This document shows positions 42,806 to 51,667 of a DNA stretch of 64,000 bases, one piece after another. The notes under the pieces are model-generated. The model was given only the letters and a program-made list of their open reading frames with translations, ran no database searches and had not been told where the DNA came from. A program made the position numbers and the translations under genes. The first letter of the stretch is position 1. Every line of letters begins with the position of its first letter. This stretch comes from Nonomuraea spiralis (lineage in GTDB: Bacteria; Actinomycetota; Actinomycetes; Streptosporangiales; Streptosporangiaceae): the NCBI RefSeq assembly GCF_014648435.1, contig NZ_BMRC01000009.1, forward strand, positions 186,001 through 250,000. The letters are read 5' to 3'.

Positions 42806-43468
42806 ATGATCGAAGGTGAATCGCCCCGGCGGGGCACCGCCGCCACCGCCATCCTCGACTGGCACCACCCGGGCGTCGCGGCCCTGGCCGGACGGCTCCC
42901 CCGTACGGACGCCCCCCGCGACCTGGTACGCGCCGCCCACCGCCTGATCGCCGAGACCATCCGCCCGGTCTACGCGATGAGCGACGAGCAGCCCGTCTCC
43001 GTGACGATCGCCCGCGGGCGCGGGTCGTGCAGCCAGCGCATGGCGGTGCTGGAGGCCGTGGCCCGCTCCCGTGGGATCGCCACCCGGGTCAGGGGCCGGG
43101 TGGTGGACGGCGCGTTCTGGCACGCGCGCTTCCCTCGGCTGCGTCCGCTGGTTCCCGCCGACGTCGTGCTGGCGTGGCCGGAGTTCCTGCTCGACGAGGG
43201 GTGGGTGCCGTTCTCGGAGTTGTTCGACGGCCTGTGCGAGACCTCCGGTTTCAGCAACAGCGGCTCCGAGACCCTTTTCGACGCCGTCACCCGGACCGTC
43301 GTGGACTGGGACGGCGGGTCCTCACCCCGATGCGACCTGTCCGCCCGCGTACGCGCCGACCTGGGCTACTTCGACTCCCGCGACGAGTTGTTCCGCCTGC
43401 ACGGTCAGACGTTGTGCCAGGTCGCCCGGCTGGTCGCCGACCCCGTGCTGAGCCGCCGTTCCGCCTGA
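42806..43468 (+). CDS. Transglutaminase-like superfamily protein
   Basis: About 220 residues. GRGSCSQRMAVLEAVARSRGIATRVRGRVVDGAFWHARFP has the transglutaminase-core order: nucleophile Cys in R-G-S-C, a buried helix, and a downstream FWHARF histidine; VLAWPEFLLDEGWVPFSELFD resembles the part that carries the third catalytic residue. Bacterial members are mostly thiol hydrolases or of unknown role. It has no signal peptide. It follows the sigma operon hairpin and stands alone on its strand; the serine hydrolase converges 28 bp downstream. Confidence 0.75.
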   Translation: MIEGESPRRGTAATAILDWHHPGVAALAGRLPRTDAPRDLVRAAHRLIAETIRPVYAMSDEQPVSVTIARGRGSCSQRMAVLEAVARSRGIATRVRGRVVDGAFWHARFPRLRPLVPADVVLAWPEFLLDEGWVPFSELFDGLCETSGFSNSGSETLFDAVTRTVVDWDGGSSPRCDLSARVRADLGYFDSRDELFRLHGQTLCQVARLVADPVLSRRSA

Positions 43469-43495
43469 CCGTCCGGTCGCCACGGAGCGCGACGC

Positions 43496-44590
43496 CTAGC
43501 GGGCGCACAGGGCGGTGTCGAAGGCGGCGATCAGCAGCTCGCGGGCCTTGCCGCCGTTGGCCGAGCCGGTGGCGTAGACGGTGACCGTGCGGCCCGCGCG
43601 GTCCCGGCCGCTGAAGGTGGACACGCCCGGCACGTCGCCGCCGTGCCCCCACAACTTCCCGCCGCAGGTCAGCGGGATCTCCATGACGCCGTACCCGTAG
43701 CGGGCGCCCTTGGGCCAGCCGGGCTGGGCGACCGCGACGTACGAACCGGACTTGACGGACTGCGCCCGCCAGAACGTGTCGAGGTCGCGCGGCGTCGAGA
43801 CCAGCCCGCCGCTGGCCCCGAACGCGTAGCCGGGCAGCCGGGTCACGTCGACGACCCCGTCCTTGGGCCGGAGCGGGTGCACGCCGTAGGTGTGCGCGTG
43901 CGGGCCGCGGATCCCGTCCTCGCCCTTGGCCGGCCAGTACGTGTCCCGCATGCCCAGTGGCCGCAGTACCAGGTCGCGGCTCACCTCGCGGAAGTCGCGC
44001 CCGGTCACCGCCTGCGCGACCAGGCCGAGCACCATGTAATTGGTGTTGGAGTAGGCGAAGCGGCCCCGGGGCGTCGGTTCGAGGGTCAGCGCGAGCTTGA
44101 GCAGGTCCTGCTTGCCGATCTTCGACCAGTCGGCGGCGGGCGTGAAGTCCGGCAGGCCGCTGGTCTGCTGGAGGAGCATCTTCACGGTGATGTCCCGCCC
44201 GTCGATGCCCTCGCCCCTGATGACCCCCGGCAGGTACGTCTCGACCGGTTCGGCCATGTCGATCTTGCCCTGGTCGACCAGCTTCAGCACGGTGGCCGCG
44301 ATGATCGACTTGCTGACGCTGGCGATCCTGAACCGGCCGTCGGCGCCGGGCATGGGCTGCTTCGTACCGCGTCGCGCGGTGCCGGAGACGATCGTCGCGG
44401 TCCTGCCGTCCGGGTAGCGGATGTAGGCCATCGCGCCGGGTATGTCCGGGGAGGTGGTGAGGGCGTCCAGTCGTGACTGCACCGTGGGCGTACGTTCGGC
44501 GGTGGCGGCGAACGCCGGAGCCATCGGCGCCAGCGCCGGCGGGACGATCACGAGCAGGGCGAGCGCACGCCGGGACGTGGAGGACGGCAT
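43496..44590 (-). CDS. Secreted serine hydrolase, class C beta-lactamase / D-Ala-D-Ala carboxypeptidase fold
   Basis: A 364-residue exported enzyme. Sec signal (RRALALLVIVPPALAPMAPAFA), then the SxxK motif SVSK (Ser91, Lys94), the Tyr motif in FAYSNTNYMVLGLV, and a late HGG in LWGHGGDVPGVSTF that replaces KTG. This set fits Streptomyces R61-like D,D-peptidases and related esterases rather than true resistance beta-lactamases. Cell-wall peptide or ester substrates are equally open. GAAGGAG precedes the ATG. Confidence 0.9.
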   Translation of the reverse strand: MPSSTSRRALALLVIVPPALAPMAPAFAATAERTPTVQSRLDALTTSPDIPGAMAYIRYPDGRTATIVSGTARRGTKQPMPGADGRFRIASVSKSIIAATVLKLVDQGKIDMAEPVETYLPGVIRGEGIDGRDITVKMLLQQTSGLPDFTPAADWSKIGKQDLLKLALTLEPTPRGRFAYSNTNYMVLGLVAQAVTGRDFREVSRDLVLRPLGMRDTYWPAKGEDGIRGPHAHTYGVHPLRPKDGVVDVTRLPGYAFGASGGLVSTPRDLDTFWRAQSVKSGSYVAVAQPGWPKGARYGYGVMEIPLTCGGKLWGHGGDVPGVSTFSGRDRAGRTVTVYATGSANGGKARELLIAAFDTALCAR

Positions 44591-44721
44591 CGGGACTCCT
44601 TCGAGTGATCGATCAAGGTATGTCCCAACTCTGGCGAAATGTCGGCTGTGTCGCAGTCACGACACCACCCATGATCATGCGGGGGTTGTCCCTACCACCG
44701 GACCGTGCCGGCGCGCCGTCC

Positions 44722-45459
44722 CTAGCGTGCGGAGCGGCCCTCGGCGAGGGCGCGGCGGACGAGAGCGGCGTTGCCCTCGGCCGGGCCGCCGTCCGGGTCC
44801 AGCAGGGTGTCCTCCAGGCCGATCCGGGTGGCGAGGCCCAGCCGCGCGGCCTCTGTCACGAGCGGCCAGGTCGCCGGGCCCTCGCCGTGCAGGAGCCGGG
44901 GTACGGGGGAACCGTCCAGACGGTCGAGGACGGCCGCCGCCCGGGGGACCGCCTCCTCGTACGGCGCGTCGATCACCTCGACCAGGATCCGCGTCATCCG
45001 CCCGGCCAGCCCCGAGGCGGTGAGCGTCGCGGCGTCGGACGGCGACCACACGCCCGCCTCGACCCCGATCCCCGCCTCCAGCAGCGCCCGCGCCAGGTCG
45101 CCGAACCCCGGCTCCGACAGGTTCACCGAGGCGAAGTCCGGGCGGGCGGCGGCGGGCAGCCGGGCCCAGGCCGTCACCGCGTCCAGGCGGGCCGGCACGT
45201 CGCCGCCCGTGATCCACAGACCGGTGGACACGCCCACGGGCAGGCCGGGCGCCGCCGCCCGGATCGCCGACGTCGCCGCCCCGACGTCGGCGGCCTCCAG
45301 CGACTCCCGCCCGGCCGCGTCACGCGGATGGACGTGCACCGCGCCCGCTCCCGCCCGCCGTACGGCCACGGCGTCGGCGGCCAGCTCGTCCGGCGTCAGG
45401 GGCAGCCGCGGGTGCTCGCCCGCCGCCCGGCTCCCGTTGAGGCACGCTTTGATGAACAT
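44722..45459 (-). CDS. 3-keto-5-aminohexanoate cleavage-family protein (BKACE)
   Basis: A 245-residue TIM-barrel enzyme of the beta-keto acid cleavage family, which condenses acetyl-CoA with a beta-keto acid. MFIKACLNGSR at the start and AGAGAVHVHPRDAAGRESL (zinc-binding HVH) are diagnostic; FASVNLSEPG and LVEVIDAP follow, and the late part TRIGLEDTLLDPDG holds further substrate residues. It is shorter than the usual 270-310 residues, mainly through trimmed loops. AAGGATGG precedes the ATG. It stands alone. Confidence 0.88.
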   Translation of the reverse strand: MFIKACLNGSRAAGEHPRLPLTPDELAADAVAVRRAGAGAVHVHPRDAAGRESLEAADVGAATSAIRAAAPGLPVGVSTGLWITGGDVPARLDAVTAWARLPAAARPDFASVNLSEPGFGDLARALLEAGIGVEAGVWSPSDAATLTASGLAGRMTRILVEVIDAPYEEAVPRAAAVLDRLDGSPVPRLLHGEGPATWPLVTEAARLGLATRIGLEDTLLDPDGGPAEGNAALVRRALAEGRSAR

Positions 45460-45524
45460 GCGCCCATCCTTCCCGAGCGGGCCCCCCTCAGACGGGCGGC
45501 CCAGCCGGTGGTCCGGCGGGTGGT

Positions 45525-46511
45525 CTAGTGTGCGGCGTCGAGGCGGGCGCGCTGGTCGGCGGTCAGTTCGAGGTCGACGGCGGCCAGGTTCTCCTCAAGC
45601 TGGGCCACCGACGACGCCCCGGCCAGCGGGATCACCGGGAACGCCGAGCCGATCTGCCAGGCCAGCACCACCTGGTTCATGCTCGCCCCGCACTCCTTGG
45701 CCACCTCGCGCAGCACGGCCAGCCGGGCCGGGGTGCCGGGGTGGTCGTAGTCCGGCGGCACCTGCTTGTCCTGCCGGGTGTACGCGCCGCCGAGCAGCGG
45801 CGAGTAGGCGACCAGGGTCAGGTCGGGCTCGGCGCGCAGGTAGCTCAGCAGTTCGGCGCCGGCGTGCCCGAGGCTGCCGTCCTCGAAGATCGTCTCCGGT
45901 ACGTCGAAGCGTGGGCGCAGCAGGCTGTGCTGGTACTGCAGCACCTCGTACCCGGCGACCCCGGCCGCGGCGGCCAGGGCGCGGGCCCGTTCCACCCGCC
46001 AGATCGGGTGGTTGCTCACCCCGAGTAGGCCGACCGTGCCCTCGGCCACCAGCGCGCCGAAGCCCTCGACGGTCTCGGACAGCGCCACCGTACGGTCCTC
46101 GATGTGGGCGTACAGCAGGTCGATGCGGTCCACGCCGAGGCGTTCGCGGCTGCGCTCGGCCGATTCCCTGATCGTCTTGGCGGACAGTCCCTCGGCGTTG
46201 TCGACGTAGCTCGTGCCGGGGGCGAGGGGGCGTGCGCCCAGCTTGGTGGCGATCACGATCTCGTCGCCGACGCCGTTGGCGCGCCGCCAGCGGCCGAGCA
46301 GCTCCTCGCTCTGGCCGCCCTGGCCGCCGTCCACCCAGAAGGCGTAGTTGTCGGACGTGTCGATGAACGTCCCCCCGGCCTCGACATAGCGGTCGAGGAT
46401 GGCGAACGACGTCTTCTCGTCGGTCACCGAGCCGAACAGCATCGCGCCGAGGGCGAGCACGCTCACGTCGCGGCGGGTTTCCGGGCTGGTGCCGATCGTC
46501 CGGTACTTCAT
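45525..46511 (-). CDS. Aldo/keto reductase
   Basis: A 328-residue NADPH-dependent reductase. VSVLALGAMLFGS, FIDTSDNYAFW (Asp/Tyr catalytic pair), IDLLYAHIEDRTV (here Ala-His in place of the usual YxxH), LGVSNHPIWRVERA and the cofactor end VIPLAGASSVAQLEENLAAVDLELT are all visible. Start is the ATG behind GGGGAG. It is divergent from the SDR gene across a 130-bp promoter with a clear palindrome at 46617-46634, so the TetR encoded after the SDR may control both. Confidence 0.93.
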   Translation of the reverse strand: MKYRTIGTSPETRRDVSVLALGAMLFGSVTDEKTSFAILDRYVEAGGTFIDTSDNYAFWVDGGQGGQSEELLGRWRRANGVGDEIVIATKLGARPLAPGTSYVDNAEGLSAKTIRESAERSRERLGVDRIDLLYAHIEDRTVALSETVEGFGALVAEGTVGLLGVSNHPIWRVERARALAAAAGVAGYEVLQYQHSLLRPRFDVPETIFEDGSLGHAGAELLSYLRAEPDLTLVAYSPLLGGAYTRQDKQVPPDYDHPGTPARLAVLREVAKECGASMNQVVLAWQIGSAFPVIPLAGASSVAQLEENLAAVDLELTADQRARLDAAH

Positions 46512-46616
46512 GCTCACTCCCCAGTTCGACCCGTCCCGTACGGGCCACGGAACGGAGTCTGGGTGCTGGAGCGGACTCCAGGTCAAGCCGGACCGGAGAC
46601 CTCCTTGAAATTAGAT

Positions 46617-46634
46617 CATTTCTCTAGAAAAATG
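46617..46634. promoter_or_regulatory. Probable TetR operator between AKR and SDR genes
   Basis: CATTTCTCTAGAAAAATG is symmetrical in 16 of 18 positions around TCTAGA. It lies 8 bp before the SDR start in an AT-rich stretch. The TetR gene is the second gene of the SDR operon. Confidence 0.65.
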
Positions 46635-46641
46635 CTCCGAT

Positions 46642-47430
46642 ATGTCGATCATGGTGGTGACCGGTGGCAACCGGGGCATCGGATACGCGGTGTGCGAACG
46701 GCTGGCCGGCGAGGGCCACAAGGTGCTGCTGGTCGCACGGGACGCGGAGCAGGGCCGCGAGGCCGCCTCGCGGATCGGCGGCGACGTCCAGGCCGTGGCC
46801 GGACGGCTCGACACGGCGGCGTCGGTCCGGCGCCTGGCCGCCGGGCTGCGGGACCGGTGCGCGCGCATCGACGTACTGGTGCACAACGCCGGGATCTGGC
46901 CCGCCCGCCGCACCCTGACCGAGGACGGGCTGGAGGAGTCGTTCGCGGTCAACCATCTGGCGCCGTTCCTGCTCAACCATCTGCTGGAGGACCTGCTCGG
47001 ACGGGTGGTGCAGGTCACCGCCGGCCTGTACGCCAAGGGCAGGGCCGAACCCGGGCGCACGTCCGTGGGCGCGTCCTTCTCGCCGATGCGCACGTACGCC
47101 GACACCAAGCTGTGCAACCTGCTGACCGTGCCGCTGTTCGCCGAACGCTGGCGCGCGGCCGGGACCACGATCGACGCCGTGCACCCCGGCGTCATCCGTA
47201 CCGGGCTGGGCGACCGCGGCGGCCCGCTCGGCCTGCTGCTCAAGGTCGCCAAGCGCACCTGGGCCGCGCCGGAGGAAGGCGCGCGGCACGTCGTCTCCCT
47301 GACCGGCGCTCCCGGCACCGGCCGCTACTTCGACCAGGACCGGCAGGTCCCGTTGCAGGGCCCCGCGCTGGACGCCGAGCTGGCCCGCCGCGTCTGGGAC
47401 GAGGCCGAGACGCTGACGGCCGCCCGATGA
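46642..47430 (+). CDS. Short-chain dehydrogenase/reductase
   Basis: A 262-residue NAD(P)-dependent oxidoreductase. The cofactor loop is VVTGGNRGIGYAV, followed by DVLVHNAGIW and ESFAVNHLAPFLLNHLL. The Tyr-Lys pair is in RTYADTKLCNLL, but the usual catalytic Ser strand reads VVQVTAGLY, with Thr/Ala where Ser is expected. AVHPGVIRTGLGDRGG is normal. It is the first gene of a pair with TetR (4-bp overlap), divergent from an aldo/keto reductase. A retinol-dehydrogenase-like subgroup is likely; substrate unknown. Confidence 0.92.
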   Translation: MSIMVVTGGNRGIGYAVCERLAGEGHKVLLVARDAEQGREAASRIGGDVQAVAGRLDTAASVRRLAAGLRDRCARIDVLVHNAGIWPARRTLTEDGLEESFAVNHLAPFLLNHLLEDLLGRVVQVTAGLYAKGRAEPGRTSVGASFSPMRTYADTKLCNLLTVPLFAERWRAAGTTIDAVHPGVIRTGLGDRGGPLGLLLKVAKRTWAAPEEGARHVVSLTGAPGTGRYFDQDRQVPLQGPALDAELARRVWDEAETLTAAR

Positions 47431-48005
47431 CCCGGCACCGGCGCAGCGAGGAGACCGTGCGCAGGCTTCTGGACACGGCCCTGGAGGTGTACCCCGCCGA
47501 CTTCACCCTCCGGGCCGTGACCACGCGCAGCGGCGTCAGCATGGGCAGCGTCTACCACCACTTCGGCAGCCTGGAGGGACTGGCCGCCGCGCTGTACAGC
47601 AGGTGCATGGACGAGCTGCTGGACACCCTGATCGCCGCCGTCGGGCCGGCCGCGGACGCCCGCGACGGCGTGCGCCGCGCGGTGGCGGCCTACCTCGGCT
47701 TCACCGCCGCGCACGCGGCCGAGGCCCGCTTCATCCACGCGGCGCCGTACGCGCTCGACCTCGGTCCGTACGCCGAGCGCATCGCCGCGGCCAAGGCGTC
47801 CCGGCTGGCGAGGCTGAACGCCTGGATCGGCGCCCGCATGGAGGACGGCTCGGTCGCACGGCTGCCGGCGGCGCAGGTGGAGATGTTGCTGATCGGGCCG
47901 GTGGCCGAGGTGAGCAGGCGGTGGCTGGCGGGCGCGCCGGAGATCGACCTGGCCGAGGCGGCCCGGATCCTGCCCGACCGCATCTGGTTGTCGCTCGCCG
48001 GCTGA
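47427..48005 (+). CDS. TetR-family transcriptional regulator
   Basis: A 192-residue regulator: SEETVRRLLDTALEVYPADFTLRAVTTRSGVSMGSVYHHFGSLEGLAAALY at the N-terminus, then an all-helical sensor domain. Its ATG overlaps the SDR stop (ATGA), so it is translated with the SDR. The 18-bp palindrome at 46617-46634 is its likely operator, giving negative feedback on the operon and perhaps on the divergent aldo/keto reductase. Ligand unknown. Confidence 0.9.
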   Translation: MTRHRRSEETVRRLLDTALEVYPADFTLRAVTTRSGVSMGSVYHHFGSLEGLAAALYSRCMDELLDTLIAAVGPAADARDGVRRAVAAYLGFTAAHAAEARFIHAAPYALDLGPYAERIAAAKASRLARLNAWIGARMEDGSVARLPAAQVEMLLIGPVAEVSRRWLAGAPEIDLAEAARILPDRIWLSLAG

Positions 48006-48065
48006 CCGGGGGCCTCGGGATGAGCACGACGGGATCTGTCGGAGTCGATCTCTAGGCTGCCGCGC

Positions 48066-50759
48066 ATGACGAGTGCGGCAAGCTCATCGACCTCCACGGA
48101 GGCGGCCTGGCAGGACATCCGGCGGCTCGTCGGGATGCGCGCCCTGAAAGACCTGGCCGACCGGGTGCTCGCCCTGACGGACGACGAGCGGGCCGACGCG
48201 GCCGACCGACTCCCGGGGCTGCTCGACGAGGCCAGGCGGACCACCACCTCGCGCGCCGAGCCCCCGGCCCCCGGGCGCCCTGCCGCCGAGCCCTCCGCGT
48301 CCGAGCCCGGGGTCTCCGGTTTGGGGCAGGCGGGGGTGGATGCCGACTGGATGCGTGGGCTCGGGGTGCGGATGGGGGTGTCGGACAGCGATCGGGTCGG
48401 TGGGTTCGGGGAGGTGTTGCGTGTCGTGGGCGCCGGCGCGCTGCCGGGGCCGGCCGCCGTGGCCGCCTGGCTGGGGCGCCGCGAGTTCGTCCCGCGCTGG
48501 GGCACGCCGCCGCACCCCGCCGAGGTGATCCGCGTACTGGCCGCGCGTCCGGCCGTGTTCCAGGCCGACGTGGCCGCCAGGGTGGCCAGGAAGATCCGTA
48601 CGGCCGACGACCGGCTGGCCCCGCTCGCGCTCGCGCTGCTGCGGGCCTTCGGCGGCACCCCGCTCGACCACGATCCGCTCGTCACCGCCTGGCTGGCGGC
48701 CTGGCCGGTCCGTCCCGACCCGTTGCTCGTCCCGCTGCTGCCGCGCGTCTTCGAGGCGGAGGGGGTCGGTCGCGTCCTGCGCGGCGAACGGCTCGACCCC
48801 GTGCCCACGCCCTGGCTCGCCCTGATCAAGCGGCTGCTCAACGCCGGGCGGGTCTCCCGCGAGGAGCTGGCCGACGGCTGCGTACGTCGTTTCCTGCGCG
48901 GGGGCGACCCCGCCGACCTGCGTTTCTTCGTACGGCTGCACGAGCTGGCCGGTCCGACGCGGGAGGAGGTCGCCGTCTGGTCCCGCGACTACCTGCGCCT
49001 GCTGCCCGCCGCCCCGGGGCCGGTCGCCGAGCTGGCGCTGACCCAGGTGCGCCGTACGGGCCCGCACGACGACGGCGACGTGAGCGAGGCGATCGCGGCG
49101 CTGACGTTCCGGCCCGAGGCCGGGCTGGCCCGCGCGGGCCTGCGATGGCTGGAGGAGGAGGTACGCCGTGCCCCCGCGCGGGCGGCGGACCTGGCCCCCG
49201 CGCTCGCCACGGCCTCCGGGCACGACTCGTACGAGGTCCGGCGACGAGCCGCCAGGATCGCGGCCCGCCACGCGACGGCGTTCACACCGGCCGCCGACGT
49301 GCTGTCCACCGAGATGCCGGGCGCGGAGGTGTCGGGCACGGAGGTGCCGGGCGTCGAGGTGCCGGGTGCGGAGGTGGCGAGCACGGAGGTGCCGGGCGTC
49401 GAGGTGCCGGGTGCGGAGGTGCCCCAGCCGTTTCCGGAGCCCGGGTTCGGGAACGGGCGGGACGGCTGGGTGGGTGGTGAGCGATGGCTGGCGGCGCTCG
49501 TCGCCGGGGTGGCGGGTGACCGGGAGGCCGTGCGCGCCGAGGTGGCGGCCGAGTTCGACGGCACGTACCCGCAGCTCTACGACCACGACCGCTGGGTCGG
49601 CGCCGGCTTCTGGGTCGCCGCCCTGGCCAAGGAGGTGCTGCGGCCCGGCGGCGACCCCGTCGCGGAGCCGCGCCTGCCGGAGCCCCGGCACGTCTCGCCC
49701 CCGCACCTGTTCCTGCTCCGCCGTTTGAGCGAGGTCTACCAGGCACTCCGGGCGGGGACGCTGCCTCCCGTACTGCTGGCCACCCCCACGGCGCTGACCG
49801 GGCACCTCGACCCCGAGGTGCTGGTGGACCGGCTGGAGACGACCGTCGCGATGGGCGCCGAGCCGCTGCCCGCCGACCTGTGCCAGGCGCTGCTGCGCCT
49901 GCCCAGGGGCGGCCATCCCGGCGCCGCCGCCCGCGCCGCCCGGCTCGGCCGGCCCGCCGCCGTGGTCGCGGCGTGGCTGGACGGGGACAAACTGGCCGAT
50001 CCCGAGACGGGGGTGCGGTGGTCGTACATCGAGGACGACACCGAGCACCTCTTCGACGAGCGGGAGCCGGTGCGCCTGACCAGCCAGGTCCGCCTGGTGC
50101 CGGTGCTGCGCGCGCGGCCGACCGGGCACGTCCTGATCGACGAGCTGCTGGCCGAGCCGTCGCGGTGGCGCTGGAACGACCACGGGCGGGCGATGGACTG
50201 GTGGGCCGCCACCCTGCCCTCCCACCGGGAGGTCGTCGCCGTCAACCACCTGCCCCACCTGGTGCACCTGTGGAACCACCCCGGCGTCCAGGTCTCCCAC
50301 TTCGCGGCGCTGGCCGACGCGGACGGCCCGCCGGGGGAGGCGTTCGCGCTGGTCGTTGCCTGTTTCGTGGCCGGTGGCGACGTACGGGCGCTGCCGGTGG
50401 TGCTGCGGATGGCGGCCAGGGGCGAGCTGCCGGGCGAGGCGGTCGGCAGGCAGCTCGCGCTGCTGGTCCGGCGGGCCTCGTTCCAGGTACGACCGATCCT
50501 GCGCGCGCTCGGGGACCTGGCCGGGCAGGGGGCGGACGAACCGGTGTGGCGGATGCTCACCGGGCTGCTGCCCGGCCTGCTGCCGGGGCCGGGGGAACGG
50601 CCGACGGTGACCCACTCCGACGCGGTGGCCCTGGCCGCCGACGTGGCCGGGCGGGTGGGGGCGCGCGGCGCGATCCCGGTGGTGTCGGCGCACGCGGCGA
50701 GCGGCCGCGACACCCGCTTCGTCCGCGAGTGCGGCCGTCTGCGCGACCTGCTCGGCTGA
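48066..50759 (+). CDS. Large helical-repeat protein, DUF6493-like
   Basis: An 897-residue protein made mostly of repeated amphipathic helices, like HEAT/ARM solenoids (LADRVLALTDDERADAADRLPGLLDE; AEVIRVLAARPAVFQADVAARVARK; AIAALTFRPEAGLARAGLRWLEEE). The layout and DPE---RLE segment near 580-600 recall DUF6493; I am not certain of the family. Residues about 418-452 are an in-frame tandem repeat of xGxEV units. There is no signal, membrane helix or enzyme motif. The two Ser/Thr kinase genes follow on the same strand 77 bp later, so it may be a scaffold or substrate for them (inference). Confidence 0.78.
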   Translation: MTSAASSSTSTEAAWQDIRRLVGMRALKDLADRVLALTDDERADAADRLPGLLDEARRTTTSRAEPPAPGRPAAEPSASEPGVSGLGQAGVDADWMRGLGVRMGVSDSDRVGGFGEVLRVVGAGALPGPAAVAAWLGRREFVPRWGTPPHPAEVIRVLAARPAVFQADVAARVARKIRTADDRLAPLALALLRAFGGTPLDHDPLVTAWLAAWPVRPDPLLVPLLPRVFEAEGVGRVLRGERLDPVPTPWLALIKRLLNAGRVSREELADGCVRRFLRGGDPADLRFFVRLHELAGPTREEVAVWSRDYLRLLPAAPGPVAELALTQVRRTGPHDDGDVSEAIAALTFRPEAGLARAGLRWLEEEVRRAPARAADLAPALATASGHDSYEVRRRAARIAARHATAFTPAADVLSTEMPGAEVSGTEVPGVEVPGAEVASTEVPGVEVPGAEVPQPFPEPGFGNGRDGWVGGERWLAALVAGVAGDREAVRAEVAAEFDGTYPQLYDHDRWVGAGFWVAALAKEVLRPGGDPVAEPRLPEPRHVSPPHLFLLRRLSEVYQALRAGTLPPVLLATPTALTGHLDPEVLVDRLETTVAMGAEPLPADLCQALLRLPRGGHPGAAARAARLGRPAAVVAAWLDGDKLADPETGVRWSYIEDDTEHLFDEREPVRLTSQVRLVPVLRARPTGHVLIDELLAEPSRWRWNDHGRAMDWWAATLPSHREVVAVNHLPHLVHLWNHPGVQVSHFAALADADGPPGEAFALVVACFVAGGDVRALPVVLRMAARGELPGEAVGRQLALLVRRASFQVRPILRALGDLAGQGADEPVWRMLTGLLPGLLPGPGERPTVTHSDAVALAADVAGRVGARGAIPVVSAHAASGRDTRFVRECGRLRDLLG
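49317..49421 (+). repeat. In-frame 15-bp tandem repeat encoding (P-G-x-E-V)7
   Basis: Seven 15-bp units within the helical protein gene, encoding PGAEV, SGTEV, PGVEV, PGAEV, ASTEV, PGVEV, PGAEV. A 45-bp higher-order unit is duplicated (49332-49376 and 49377-49421) with only three differences, so copy number probably varies between strains without shifting the frame. Confidence 0.9.
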
Positions 50760-50836
50760 TTGCCCCCGCGGGCGATGTGCGCCGGGGAAATGGTGATGCG
50801 GCGGCGCGGCCGGACGGGGACGCCTACGATCCGGCT

Positions 50837-51667
50837 ATGGACGTCGTACTCGGTGAGTGGTCCATCGGCGAGGAGCTCGGACGCGGCGGCATGGGCGTCG
50901 TGCACGCCGCCACCCGCCGTGACGACGGCACGCCGGGAGTGGTCAAGTTCATGCGGCCGGACCTGGCCGAGAAGGAGCCACAGGCGGCGGCGTACTTCGA
51001 CCGCGAGATGCGGGCCGGCACCGCGTTACGCCACCCCCACCTCGTGCACGCCACCGCCGTGGGCGAGGCGGACGGCATCCCGTTCATCGTCATGGAGTTG
51101 TGCGCGGGCGGGAGTCTCGCCGACCTGGTGGCCGAGCGGGGGCCGCTCACCTGCGAGCGGGCACTGCCGATGTTCGCCGGGCTGCTCGACGGGCTGGCGT
51201 ACGCGCACGCCGCCGGGTTCGTCCACCGCGACATCAAGCCGCGCAACATCCTGCTCACCGCCGACGGCACGGCGAAGATCGCCGACTTCGGGTTGGCCAA
51301 GGCGTTCGAGGCGGCCGGGTGGAGCGGGCTGACCCGTACCGGCGCGCTGCTCGGCACGCCGTCGTTCATGCCGCGCGAGCAGGTGCTCAACTACAAGTAC
51401 GCCCGCCCCGGCGTGGACGTCTGGGCCATGGCCGCGACCCTGTACCACGCGCTCACCGGCAGCACGCCGCGCGACTTCACCCCCGGGCGTGACCCGTGGC
51501 TGACGGTCTGCACCACCAGGCCCGTGCCCGTCGCCGAACGCGACGCGGGCGTGCCGGCGGCCGTCGCCCGTGTGCTCGACCGGGCCCTCGACGACGCCGA
51601 CGGGCTGCCCCATTCCAGCGCGGACGAGCTGCGCGCCGAGCTTCAGGAGGCCACGCATGACGACTGA
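50837..51667 (+). CDS. Soluble serine/threonine protein kinase
   Basis: A 276-residue Hanks-type kinase domain with little else. GRGGMGVVHAAT is the glycine loop, Lys37 in GVVKFMRPD, FVHRDIKPRNILL (His130-Arg-Asp132), and ADFGLAK (Asp150). The activation segment reads TGALLGTPSFMPREQVLNYKYARPGVDVWAMA, with PREQ in place of APE, as in a group of kinases linked to TPR or scaffold proteins. There is no membrane helix or PASTA domain. The last 11 bp overlap the next kinase gene, and the helical protein gene is immediately upstream. Confidence 0.93.
   Translation: MDVVLGEWSIGEELGRGGMGVVHAATRRDDGTPGVVKFMRPDLAEKEPQAAAYFDREMRAGTALRHPHLVHATAVGEADGIPFIVMELCAGGSLADLVAERGPLTCERALPMFAGLLDGLAYAHAAGFVHRDIKPRNILLTADGTAKIADFGLAKAFEAAGWSGLTRTGALLGTPSFMPREQVLNYKYARPGVDVWAMAATLYHALTGSTPRDFTPGRDPWLTVCTTRPVPVAERDAGVPAAVARVLDRALDDADGLPHSSADELRAELQEATHDD

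Noticed and set aside
43496..44590. True class C beta-lactamase conferring resistance
   Set aside because: The late motif is HGG rather than KTG, which fits D,D-peptidases and esterases better.
46104..48005. A 633-codon frame running from opposite the aldo/keto reductase through the TetR gene
   Set aside because: Only the part from 47427 has TetR homology; the upstream part is antisense or out of frame with the SDR.
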